From Bacteroidales bacterium (GTDB lineage: Bacteria; Bacteroidota; Bacteroidia; Bacteroidales; Bacteroidaceae), in contig SFPC01000092.1 in NCBI GenBank assembly GCA_004552195.1, forward strand, positions 1 to 6,845: 6,845 nucleotides of DNA, read 5' to 3'. The position numbers and the translations under genes were made by a program. The notes beneath the pieces were generated by a model. The model had not been told where the DNA came from, searched no databases, and saw only the letters and a list, made by a program, of their open reading frames with translations. This document shows, one piece after another, positions 1-4,898 of the stretch (its first letter is position 1; every line of letters begins with the position of its first letter).

Positions 1-64
1 GCCACTTCCTTCTTGGCTGCATCTATCTCGTAATCAGGCATAGGGAATCTGCGTTCCCATTGCT
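1..64. repeat. Left arm of a perfect 64-bp inverted repeat
   Basis: Bases 1-64 are the exact reverse complement of 216-279; base 65 does not pair with 215, so the match stops there. The arm begins at the first base of the window, so its true left end is unknown. The right arm lies in frame inside the regulator gene, whereas this arm places a stop codon (41-43) in that frame, so this is the misplaced copy. A fold-back or chimeric assembly end, or a real local inversion-duplication, would both give this structure. Confidence 0.97.
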
Positions 65-742
65 AATGGTGGTAGTTTTATTCCTGGCTCCCTGCAAAAG
101 GCATTGGCTACGCATGGTCCACAACGACACTACCGCAATGAATGCCTTTGTAATGCGATGGTCAACTTCAATATGATTGATATTGTTGGTCGTGGCATAC
201 GCAAGATATTCAATCAGCAATGGGAACGCAGATTCCCTATGCCTGATTACGAGATAGATGCAGCCAAGAAGGAAGTGGCAGTTCGTTTATACGGCAATGC
301 CATCAATGAGAAATACACCAAGCTGTTAAAAGAGAACAAAGACTTGTCATTGGAAGACTGTATCTTGCTTGATGCTGTGCAGAAAGGGCACCGACTGAGT
401 GAAAGTGATGCCAAAAATCTTTTGGAACGAGGATTGGTAGAGGGTGAATATCCAGACCTGACCATATCCTTGAGCATAGCAAGGCAAACGAAACAATTGC
501 CGGAATACACCAAAGTGAAAGGACTTGAACGCGACAAGATAAAGCAGATGGTTTTGCAGTTCATTCAAAATGCAGGGGAGGATGGCGCAAAGAAAAACTC
601 CATATTGGATTATCTCAAAGAGGTACTTCCCCAAAGAAATAGCCAAGAGCAAAACCTTCGTTTACTAGGTAATATCCTTAGTGAAATGAATACTGACGGC
701 TCTGTCGTTCTTAGAGGAAAGTTATGGTTTGCATGTAAATGA
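65..742 (+). pseudogene. C-terminal part of an AlbA_2/RecG-like ATP-binding transcriptional regulator, 5'-truncated
   Basis: The frame is open from 65 (NGGSFIPGSLQKAL...) to the TGA at 740-742, about 225 codons. The pattern HYRNECL-x-NAMVNFNMIDIVGRGIRKIF matches the C-terminal ATPase-like part (HATPase_c_4, often named 'RecG C-terminal') of AlbA_2-domain regulators, where 'RNP.IA..F..LG.IE.WG.GI' is the usual form. The last ~70 residues (from DKIKQMVLQFI) look like a winged-helix module. The N-terminal AlbA_2 domain is absent: upstream of 65 the sequence switches to the inverted repeat, which has a stop at 41-43 in this frame. The TTG at 104 is only the first nominal start and is not a credible gene start. 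Such proteins are thought to regulate transcription, often near defence or mobile genes. The family call is by pattern recognition. Whether the gene is truly broken or only misassembled cannot be decided here. Confidence 0.72.
216..279. repeat. Right arm of the 64-bp inverted repeat
   Basis: This is the original copy, lying inside the coding frame of the AlbA_2/RecG-like gene and encoding the stretch around residues WERRFPMPDYEID. It is separated from the left arm by 151 bases (65-215), all of which read as in-frame coding sequence on the + strand. Confidence 0.97.
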
Positions 743-751
743 ATAGAAAAT

Positions 752-890
752 GACTAAAGAATGACTAGTAAACAAATAAATGACTAGATAATGACTAATA
801 ACGAATAGTAAATGACTAATCGGAGGCTTATAGTCGTAAAAGTAGTCGTTTCCCGATAGTTTAGTCGAACTATTAGTCGAACTATTAGTC
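752..890. promoter_or_regulatory. Array of GACTA / TAGTC half-sites upstream of the HTH gene
   Basis: GACTA occurs at 752, 763, 782, 793 and 814. Its reverse complement TAGTC occurs at 831, 843, 862, 874 and 886. The five copies of one orientation are followed by five of the other, with steps of 11, 19, 11, 21, 17, 12, 19, 12 and 12 bases, roughly one or two helical turns. The last three TAGTC copies sit in a 12-bp tandem unit (CTATTAGTCGAA-like). GGCTTATAGTC at 825-835 is one base away from GACTTATAGTC, which I recall as a C-box of restriction-modification controller proteins. The likely role is operator DNA for the HTH protein encoded just downstream. The repeats are seen directly; the operator role is inferred. 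Confidence 0.6.
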
Positions 891-917
891 GAAGTATAAG
901 ACGAAAAGAAACAAAAT

Positions 918-1202
918 ATGTTATTCGGAAAGAAAATAAGAGAGCTCAGAGACGAGCAAGGAGTGCTACAACGACAGTTGGCGGCACTATTAGAGATTGA
1001 CACACCCATGTTCAGCAAAATTGAGCGAGGTGACAGACGAGCAAAGCGCGAGCATGTTATCAAGCTTGCAGAATACTTACATCAGGACGAGAAGGAAATG
1101 CTGACGTTGTGGTTAGCAGATAAGGTTCTTGATGCAGTAGGCGATGATGAATTTAGAAATGACGCAATCAAAGTTGCGCAGGAACAAATCCAAAAATTAT
1201 GA
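918..1202 (+). CDS. Small XRE-family HTH transcriptional regulator (R-M controller-like)
   Basis: This 94-residue protein is one Cro/C1-type helix-turn-helix with a short helical tail. The HTH runs over residues ~5-60: FGKKIRELRDEQGVLQRQLA, then LLEIDTPMFSKIERGDRRAKRE (the IERG motif is diagnostic), then VIKLAEYL. The remainder (EKEMLTLWLADKVLDAVGDDEF...) is an acidic helical extension. The ATG at 918 follows an A-rich leader without a Shine-Dalgarno site, as is usual in Bacteroidetes. In Bacteroidales I associate close relatives with genes next to DNA methyltransferases, and the size fits C (controller) proteins of restriction-modification systems, but no methyltransferase or nuclease gene is present here. 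The GACTA/TAGTC array ending 27 bases upstream suggests autoregulation. Its stop overlaps the start of the next small ORF (ATGA at 1199-1202). The family is confident; the R-M link is inferred. Confidence 0.86.
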   Translation: MLFGKKIRELRDEQGVLQRQLAALLEIDTPMFSKIERGDRRAKREHVIKLAEYLHQDEKEMLTLWLADKVLDAVGDDEFRNDAIKVAQEQIQKL

Positions 1203-1348
1203 CAGCAAAAACGGCAATTGGGATGTCAACAACCGCAAATCACCAATCTGTGATAAGAAGTCTCATCCTCGCATCTTGGGAATCAGTTGCAAATGGTGTA
1301 ATAGTTTGGGAACATTGTGACATCAGCGAACCAGGCGGCTATCTGTAA
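1199..1348 (+). CDS. Small 49-codon ORF coupled to the HTH gene; unknown function, possibly a truncated partner gene
   Basis: The ORF begins MTAKTAIGMSTTANHQ and continues SVIRSLILASWESVANGVIV to EHCDISEPGGYL before the TAA at 1346-1348. Its ATG overlaps the HTH stop in an ATGA, the classic arrangement for translational coupling in an operon. Residues ~17-36 are moderately hydrophobic but too short and polar to call a membrane helix. I recognise no family. It could be a genuine small protein, or the 5' remnant of a longer operon partner (for example a restriction or methylation gene) whose remainder has been lost. An operon-like overlap could also arise by chance, since ATGA is common. Confidence 0.35.
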   Translation: MTAKTAIGMSTTANHQSVIRSLILASWESVANGVIVWEHCDISEPGGYL

Positions 1349-1392
1349 CATGTCGATAGTCAATAGGAGAAAAATACATTTATAGTTCAAGC

Positions 1393-2223
1393 ATGAAACA
1401 GATAGAAAAAGCCATATTCAACCGCACCGAGCGGCTGTTGGGGACAGAGGCCGTAGACCGTCTGTCAGACCTGCGCGTCATCATCATCGGAGTGGGCGGC
1501 GTAGGCAGCTGGTGCGCAGAAAGCCTCGTGCGCTCCGGCATCCGCCACCTCACCATTGTCGACTCCGACCGCGTCTGCATCACCAACGTCAACCGCCAGC
1601 TCATGGCCACCACCCAAACTGTGGGCATGGTGAAGGTGGAGGCATTGCGGCAGCGGCTGCTCGCCATCAACCCTTCGGCGGAGATAGAAGCACGGCAGCA
1701 AATCTATTCCGAAGAAACCGCTGCCGACTTCCACCTCGAAACCTACGACTACATTGTCGATGCCATCGACTCCCTGCAACACAAGGCCCAGCTCATACTC
1801 CATGCCTGCCGCACCAAAGCCCGCTTCTTCTCCTCCATGGGAGCCGCCCTCAAGCTCGACCCCACCAAGATAGCCGTGGCAGAGTTCTGGAAGGTGCGTG
1901 GCTGCCCGCTGGGAGCCGCCCTGCGCCGCAGGTTCAAGCAGCAGGGAGTGCGCCCCTCGCGCAAGTTCAAGTGTGTTTACAGCGAAGAGCTGTTGCCCAA
2001 TCTGGGAGCATCCCACGCCTGCGGCACAGCTGCCTGTATGTGCCCCAAAGCCGAGCAAGGTTCCGGCCACCCAGACCTTGTCAATCACGAATGGTGCAGC
2101 TCGAAAGCCCAAATCAACGGTAGCCTGGCCCACATCACCGCCATCTTCGGATTCACCCTCGCCGGGCTCATCGTGCAGGATGCCGTTCGCCGCCAGAACG
2201 ACGAACGGGCTGGCCTCTGCTGA
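1393..2223 (+). CDS. tcdA: tRNA threonylcarbamoyladenosine dehydratase TcdA
   Basis: This E1/ThiF-fold enzyme uses ATP to cyclise t6A at position 37 of ANN-decoding tRNAs to ct6A. The Rossmann nucleotide loop is GVGGVGS at residues 33-39. VDSD at 56-59 and NVNRQ at 65-69 are the ATP-contact motifs, K81 follows in GMVKVE, and VDAID at 122-126 closes the E1 core. Its 276 residues fit the TcdA (YgdL/CsdL) length. The C-terminal part carries a cysteine-rich insert (C210, C215, C217, C235; spacing C-x4-C-x-C-x17-C) before the conserved SLAHITAIFGFTLAGLIVQD helix. I do not see the two CxxC pairs found in MoeB/ThiF-type E1 proteins. The start is ATG 1393; AGGAG at about 1364 is too far upstream to be its ribosome site. 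The gene converges with trmN6, leaving 64 bp between stops. Confidence 0.93.
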   Translation: MKQIEKAIFNRTERLLGTEAVDRLSDLRVIIIGVGGVGSWCAESLVRSGIRHLTIVDSDRVCITNVNRQLMATTQTVGMVKVEALRQRLLAINPSAEIEARQQIYSEETAADFHLETYDYIVDAIDSLQHKAQLILHACRTKARFFSSMGAALKLDPTKIAVAEFWKVRGCPLGAALRRRFKQQGVRPSRKFKCVYSEELLPNLGASHACGTAACMCPKAEQGSGHPDLVNHEWCSSKAQINGSLAHITAIFGFTLAGLIVQDAVRRQNDERAGLC

Positions 2224-2245
2224 TAGTATTTAGTTTTTTCTATGG

Positions 2246-2275
2246 ATATCTATAGTTATCTCTAATTATCTATAG
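2246..2275. repeat. Three imperfect 10-bp tandem units between convergent genes
   Basis: The units ATATCTATAG, TTATCTCTAA and TTATCTATAG lie end to end in the 64-bp gap between the stops of tcdA and trmN6. The adjoining CTATGGATATCTATAG is an imperfect palindrome (14 of 16 positions). There is a T-run just before it (2234-2239) but no strong GC stem, so a standard intrinsic terminator is not visible. The gap may still help end both transcripts. Confidence 0.55.
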
Positions 2276-2287
2276 CTTCCCCCTTAA

Positions 2288-3004
2288 TTAACTCTTGTCC
2301 AGGTAAAAGTCGCGGCAAAGGTTGGCGTAAGCCTCGGAGCGTCCGCCGTCATCACCCACTAATACCAGTTCGTCGTGTCGCATCGGAGCAGGGTGAGGAC
2401 GTAGCTCCAGCAGCGTGCGCTTGGGAGGTTTTCCCGGGCGTGTCACCACATCTGTTCGGCGTGTTACGTAAAGACCATGTACTGCCGCCAGTGGCAGGAA
2501 GCGAGCCAGCGCCTGCGTGGGCAGAATGAGCGAAAAGCGCGCATGGGGATTATTCGGTTCCAAGAGTTGGCAAACGGCGCGCAGCAAAGCCTCAAACCCC
2601 ATTCCGCCGCCCGAGGTATGGCGTGCCGTGGCGCGTGCCATGCCTGGCGGTAGCAAATCTTCCTCGTGGTAAGGAGGATTGCTCAGCAGGCAGTCAGCCT
2701 TCGGGGCGGTGGCCGCATAATGGCACACATCAGCGAGCACAATCTCCGTGTGGTGGGCAAACGGCGATGCAGCCACATTCGCCATGGCATCTCTTGCAGC
2801 TTCAGGGTCAATTTCCACCCCCGTGACCCAAGCTTTCGGAGCCCGTTGAGCCGCCATCAGCGCAATCAGTCCGCTGCCGCAACCAATGTCCGTGATGTGC
2901 CGACAACCCTCCACGTCGGCCCATGCTCCCAGCAGCACGCCGTCCGTTCCCACCTTCATGGCGCAGTGGGCATCCTTTATGATGAATTGTTTGAAGGTAA
3001 ACAT
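2288..3004 (-). CDS. trmN6: tRNA1(Val) (adenine37-N6)-methyltransferase TrmN6 (YfiC family)
   Basis: This is a class I SAM-dependent methyltransferase, predicted to put a methyl group on N6 of A37 in tRNA1(Val). Near the N-terminus, residues 15-28 (AMKVGTDGVLLGAW) form the family signature. DIGCGSG at 39-45 is the SAM-binding motif I, VEID at 63-66 carries the acidic residue contacting the ribose, and SNPPY at 108-112 is the NPPY catalytic motif of N6-adenine methyltransferases. The length, 238 residues, matches the family (E. coli YfiC is about 245). The ATG complement is at 3002-3004. The upstream leader contains palindromic repeat copy A, and a likely promoter lies near 3146-3180. It converges with tcdA; both act on position 37 of tRNAs. 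The main alternative is another NPPY methyltransferase, but the N-terminal signature makes TrmN6 the best call. Confidence 0.9.
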   Translation of the reverse strand: MFTFKQFIIKDAHCAMKVGTDGVLLGAWADVEGCRHITDIGCGSGLIALMAAQRAPKAWVTGVEIDPEAARDAMANVAASPFAHHTEIVLADVCHYAATAPKADCLLSNPPYHEEDLLPPGMARATARHTSGGGMGFEALLRAVCQLLEPNNPHARFSLILPTQALARFLPLAAVHGLYVTRRTDVVTRPGKPPKRTLLELRPHPAPMRHDELVLVGDDGGRSEAYANLCRDFYLDKS

Positions 3005-3026
3005 GAAGATTTTATAATTTATAATT

Positions 3027-3101
3027 TATAATGAGGCTATGCCGATGGTGGCGGCGGTTCTGCATCGTCCTGTATGATGGCCGCAGGCTTCATTATACAT
3101 T
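3027..3101. repeat. Intergenic palindromic repeat, copy A
   Basis: Imperfect inverted arms TATAATGAGGCT (3027-3038) and AGGCTTCATTATA (3085-3097) flank a core at 3053-3074 that matches copy B (4962-4983) at 21 of 22 bases. The only core difference is T versus C in CATCGTCC/CATCGCCC. The arm-to-core distances are 18 and 15 bases here, against 19 and 16 in copy B. AT-rich TACATT repeats extend to about 3128. It lies just upstream of trmN6 and, if the promoter at 3146-3180 is right, inside its 5' leader. It is probably a genome-wide REP/MITE-like element; only two copies can be seen here. Confidence 0.8.
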
Positions 3102-3145
3102 TTACATTAAAAATTACATTGTACATTATAAATCGTTTCATCTCG

Positions 3146-3180
3146 CAAAGGTAGCAATACCATTGAATAGGGATAAAAAA
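3146..3180 (-). promoter_or_regulatory. Candidate Bacteroidetes-type promoter for trmN6
   Basis: On the minus strand TACCTTTG (complement of 3146-3153) fits the Bacteroidetes -7 element TAnnTTTG exactly. The -33 region, around 3172-3180, is a T-rich tract (TTTTTTATC on the minus strand) rather than a clear TTTG, so the match is partial. Transcription from here would give trmN6 a leader of about 135 nt carrying repeat copy A. Confidence 0.5.
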
Positions 3181-3259
3181 CAAGTCATTTACTGCGGATG
3201 AAACCCGAAATGCGCTTCAAAATCCTTTCATAAGGACAATTCTTCCTTGTAAACGTCCT

Positions 3260-3289
3260 TTTGTCGGCCTCTGCGCCGCCCGAACTTTG
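3260..3289 (+). promoter_or_regulatory. Candidate Bacteroidetes-type promoter of the decayed efflux operon
   Basis: TTTG at 3260-3263 and GAACTTTG at 3282-3289 fit the -33 (TTTG) and -7 (TAnnTTTG) elements, with one mismatch in the latter and an 18-base spacer. The context TTTGCACC is typical of such promoters. It now sits about 35 bases before the first recognisable HlyD sequence, which suggests that the genes that once separated them have been deleted. Confidence 0.45.
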
Positions 3290-3604
3290 CACCCGGATAT
3301 TTGGCTAAACACACAAAAGTGTACGGACGATGTATGGTTTACTTTCAACATACGCGAGGACCTCTTGCCGGGCTTGAAGGTGGGCACAGAGACGCAAGTG
3401 TATCTGCCGGCCTTCGACAAACACGTGGCCGTGCGCATCACCCGGATGAAGGATGTCGGCACCTTCGCCGTGTGGAAAGCCACGAAGGCACTCGAAGGCT
3501 TCGACCTCAAGACTTTTGAGGTGAAAGCACTACCCCTGGACTTGGACGGACTGGACGAGGTGCGCAGCGGCATGTCCGTGGTGTTGGAAGTAGACAGGAA
3601 GTAA
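3287..3604 (+). pseudogene. C-terminal remnant of an HlyD-type membrane fusion (periplasmic adaptor) protein
   Basis: From about 3323 the frame reads DDVWFTFNIREDLLPGLKVG, then VYLPAFDKHVAVRITRMKDVGTFAVWKATKALEGFDLKTFEVKALP, and ends in GMSVVLEVDRK. This resembles the beta-barrel and membrane-proximal end of HlyD/EmrA-type adaptors that link an inner-membrane pump to TolC-like outer-membrane channels. Only ~90 residues of a family usually near 330 are present: the signal/membrane anchor, hairpin and lipoyl domains are missing. The frame is open back to 3167 but that part looks like non-coding leader, and the nominal TTG start at 3287 overlaps the candidate -7 element. The first in-frame ATG lies well inside the domain. 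I read this as a deletion remnant. An ABC-2 permease remnant follows 82 bp downstream, as expected of the ancestral operon. Confidence 0.75.
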
Positions 3605-3625
3605 GGTTTCCTGTTTTGATGGTTG

Positions 3626-3641
3626 TGAGGTTATAACCTCA
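3626..3641. repeat. 16-bp perfect palindrome between two operon remnants
   Basis: TGAGGTTATAACCTCA reads the same on both strands. It sits 22 bases after the HlyD remnant stop and 45 bases before the permease ATG. The half GAGGTTAT recurs at 4283-4290, in the GGTTTTGAGG repeats downstream of the permease. It could be an operator, or part of a dispersed intergenic motif. Confidence 0.7.
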
Positions 3642-3686
3642 GAACGTATCTCCTGCACAAACCCCTCCCGCTCTTTCCAGAATAGT

Positions 3687-4220
3687 ATGAGATCCATTCC
3701 CAAGCAAACAGCCGATGTTTGCCGCCGTCTGTGCCGCATATTCCGGCGCGAGCTGCGCATCTTCGCGCATCGTCCGCTTTTCCTCTTCACGATGATAGTA
3801 GCCCCCGTGCTGTGCATCGTTTTCTTCACCTCCCTCATGTCCGACGGGTTGCCCACCAAGCTACCCACCGCACTGGTCGATGAGGACGACACGCACATCA
3901 CCCACACGGTGGTTCGCATTCTCGACTCCATGGAGGTGACGGACATCGTGGCACACTACGCCAACTTCAGCGAGGCTCGCAAGGCCATGCAGCGCGGCGA
4001 GATTTACGGCATCATCCGCATCCCTTCCACCTTTACCCGCGACTTGTGGCAGGGCGAACAAACGCACATCGGACTGTATTGCGACATGTGCTCCATGCTT
4101 TACTACATAATTCTGCTGCTCACAACGACCAACGTGTCGTTGGAAATGAACAAGGACATCAAGGTGGAACGCTGCCTGCCCTCCGCCACCCGGCGGAAGG
4201 AGGAGCGGAATGGCGACTGA
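3687..4220 (+). pseudogene. N-terminal half of an ABC-2 type transporter permease, truncated
   Basis: The N-terminus has a basic cytoplasmic segment (RRLCRIFRRELRIFAHRP), then a transmembrane helix at residues ~30-50 (PLFLFTMIVAPVLCIVFFTSL), then the periplasmic domain with the typical LPTALVDEDDTHITHTVVR and the EARKAMQRGEIYGIIRIPSTF pattern. This is the YhhJ/YbhS-like ABC-2 permease family used with HlyD adaptors for drug or macromolecule export. At 177 residues it is about half the usual 370-400. The terminal membrane helices and their conserved segments are missing, and the protein ends in a charged tail (ATRRKEERNGD). No continuation is recognisable in the other frames downstream. Such a product could not form a pore by itself, so the gene is most likely non-functional. 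Confidence 0.75.
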
Positions 4221-4472
4221 TGGTAATTTGTGACTTTTTAACTAAACCCTGAAAATGTAAAGGTTTTGAGGATTAAGGTTTTGAGGTTATGAGATGCCTT
4301 TCCAAAAGTTCTGGAGCTGTTCTCAACAGTCCTGGAGTTGGTTTGCCAACTCGCCGAGTCCGGCGAAATAGTCGGCGACTTGTGCAGAAAACTTCACGCA
4401 GTGTCCGGCTGGGCAGGCGAAGCGGATAAATCACGCTGAAAAGTCGTAATATGTTGTGTGAATTACCCTTTT
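4221..4472. other. Gene-free stretch with short direct repeats and hairpins
   Basis: I see no gene here. AAGGTTTTGAGG occurs twice (4260-4271 and 4275-4286), 15 bases apart, and the second copy runs into GAGGTTAT, also found in the palindrome at 3626-3641. GAGTTGG/CCAACTC (4335-4341, 4346-4352) forms a perfect 7-bp stem with a TTTG loop. CGCCG/CGGCG (4352-4356, 4361-4365) forms a second stem directly beside it. No T-run follows, so these do not look like an intrinsic terminator. The region may be decayed permease-operon DNA. Confidence 0.6.
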
Positions 4473-4491
4473 CGCGCGCGCGTATATACGC
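4473..4491. other. Alternating pyrimidine-purine tract (Z-DNA-prone) with a 12-bp palindrome
   Basis: Nineteen bases alternate strictly: five CG steps, then GTATATACGC. GCGTATATACGC (4480-4491) is a perfect 12-bp palindrome. It borders the left end of the compound inverted repeat; TATACG recurs inverted (as CGTATA, 4814-4819) at the far right edge, so it may be part of the element's outer arm. Confidence 0.6.
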
Positions 4492-4504
4492 TTTTTATTT
4501 CCCG

Positions 4505-4799
4505 AAAAAGCATTCACCCCTTCACGTGCAGTGCGTTTTCTGCTGATTTTCATTGGTTTAGAGTGTGAAGGCTTGGATTTCAAAGTGTTCACATGGGCAG
4601 CAAAGCATTCACACGGGTGGTGAACGATTGTGAAGGGTTGAAATACCAAGCCTTCACACCGGAAAAGCGCCTCGAAATCAGGAGAAAAGCAGCATTCATG
4701 CCCTTATTGCTGTGAATACTTGAAAAACAAAGCCTTCACACTTGAAGTAACTGAAAATCAGGAGAAAACAACCGCTGTGTGAAGGGGTGAATGCTTTTT
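4505..4799. repeat. Compound inverted repeat with 70-bp arms
   Basis: The left arm, 4505-4574, and the right arm, 4730-4799, are inverted copies matching at about 55 of 70 positions without gaps. The outer 21 bp (4505-4525 and 4779-4799) are identical, as are an inner 12-bp block (AAGCCTTCACAC) and a central TGAAAATCAG block. Weaker matching (TATACG, TTTTT, TTTCCC) extends outwards to about 4484 and 4820. TTCAC occurs at 4513, 4521, 4588, 4608, 4653 and 4735; GTGAA at 4565, 4620, 4630, 4712, 4779 and 4787. No credible ORF lies inside. The form suits a MITE-like non-autonomous element, a large structured RNA, or an iteron-like protein-binding array. Confidence 0.82.
4647..4688. repeat. Third, internal copy of the arm unit in the compound repeat
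   Basis: CAAGCCTTCACAC (4647-4659) and AAATCAGGAGAAAA (4675-4688) repeat the right-arm segments AAGCCTTCACAC (4730-4741) and AAATCAGGAGAAAA (4755-4768) about 80 bases later, in the same order and orientation. CAAGCCTTCACAC is also the perfect inverse of 4563-4575. The element therefore contains one inverted and two direct copies of the same module; the middle copy has diverged at its end. Confidence 0.75.
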
Positions 4800-4898
4800 T
4801 GAGGGAAAAAATACGTATAGGAAAATCGAATTTACGGGCCGAAGTTGGCAAATTGCTACGTTACTTTTTTGTGAATGTACAATGAATAATGAACAATG

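Noticed and set aside
104..106. TTG as the start of the AlbA_2/RecG-like gene
   Set aside because: Protein similarity continues upstream to base 65, so this TTG is an internal leucine codon.
722..1063. 113-codon minus-strand ORF over the GACTA/TAGTC array
   Set aside because: Its repeated residues (TNSSTNSSTK and HYLVIYLF-like stretches) simply translate the DNA repeats, and it overlaps the well-supported HTH gene.
1302..1309. AGTTTG-type -7 promoter element before tcdA
   Set aside because: The bases before TTTG do not give TA at the needed position and no -33 TTTG is spaced correctly; it also lies within the small ORF.
1465..2133. 222-codon minus-strand ORF opposite tcdA
   Set aside because: It is a shadow of the GC-rich tcdA frame. 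The product is a low-complexity run of G, A, V and H residues with no domain pattern, while tcdA on the + strand has all its motifs.
4335..4365. Intrinsic terminator after the permease remnant
   Set aside because: The two adjacent hairpins are short and no T-run follows.
4431..4649. Minus-strand ORFs within the compound repeat (4431-4649, 4758-5003)
   Set aside because: They run across repeat arms, show no domain features, and one crosses the end of the repeat into unrelated spacer.
4505..4799. CRISPR array
   Set aside because: The repeats are in both orientations, unequal in spacing and without uniform spacers; no cas gene is present.
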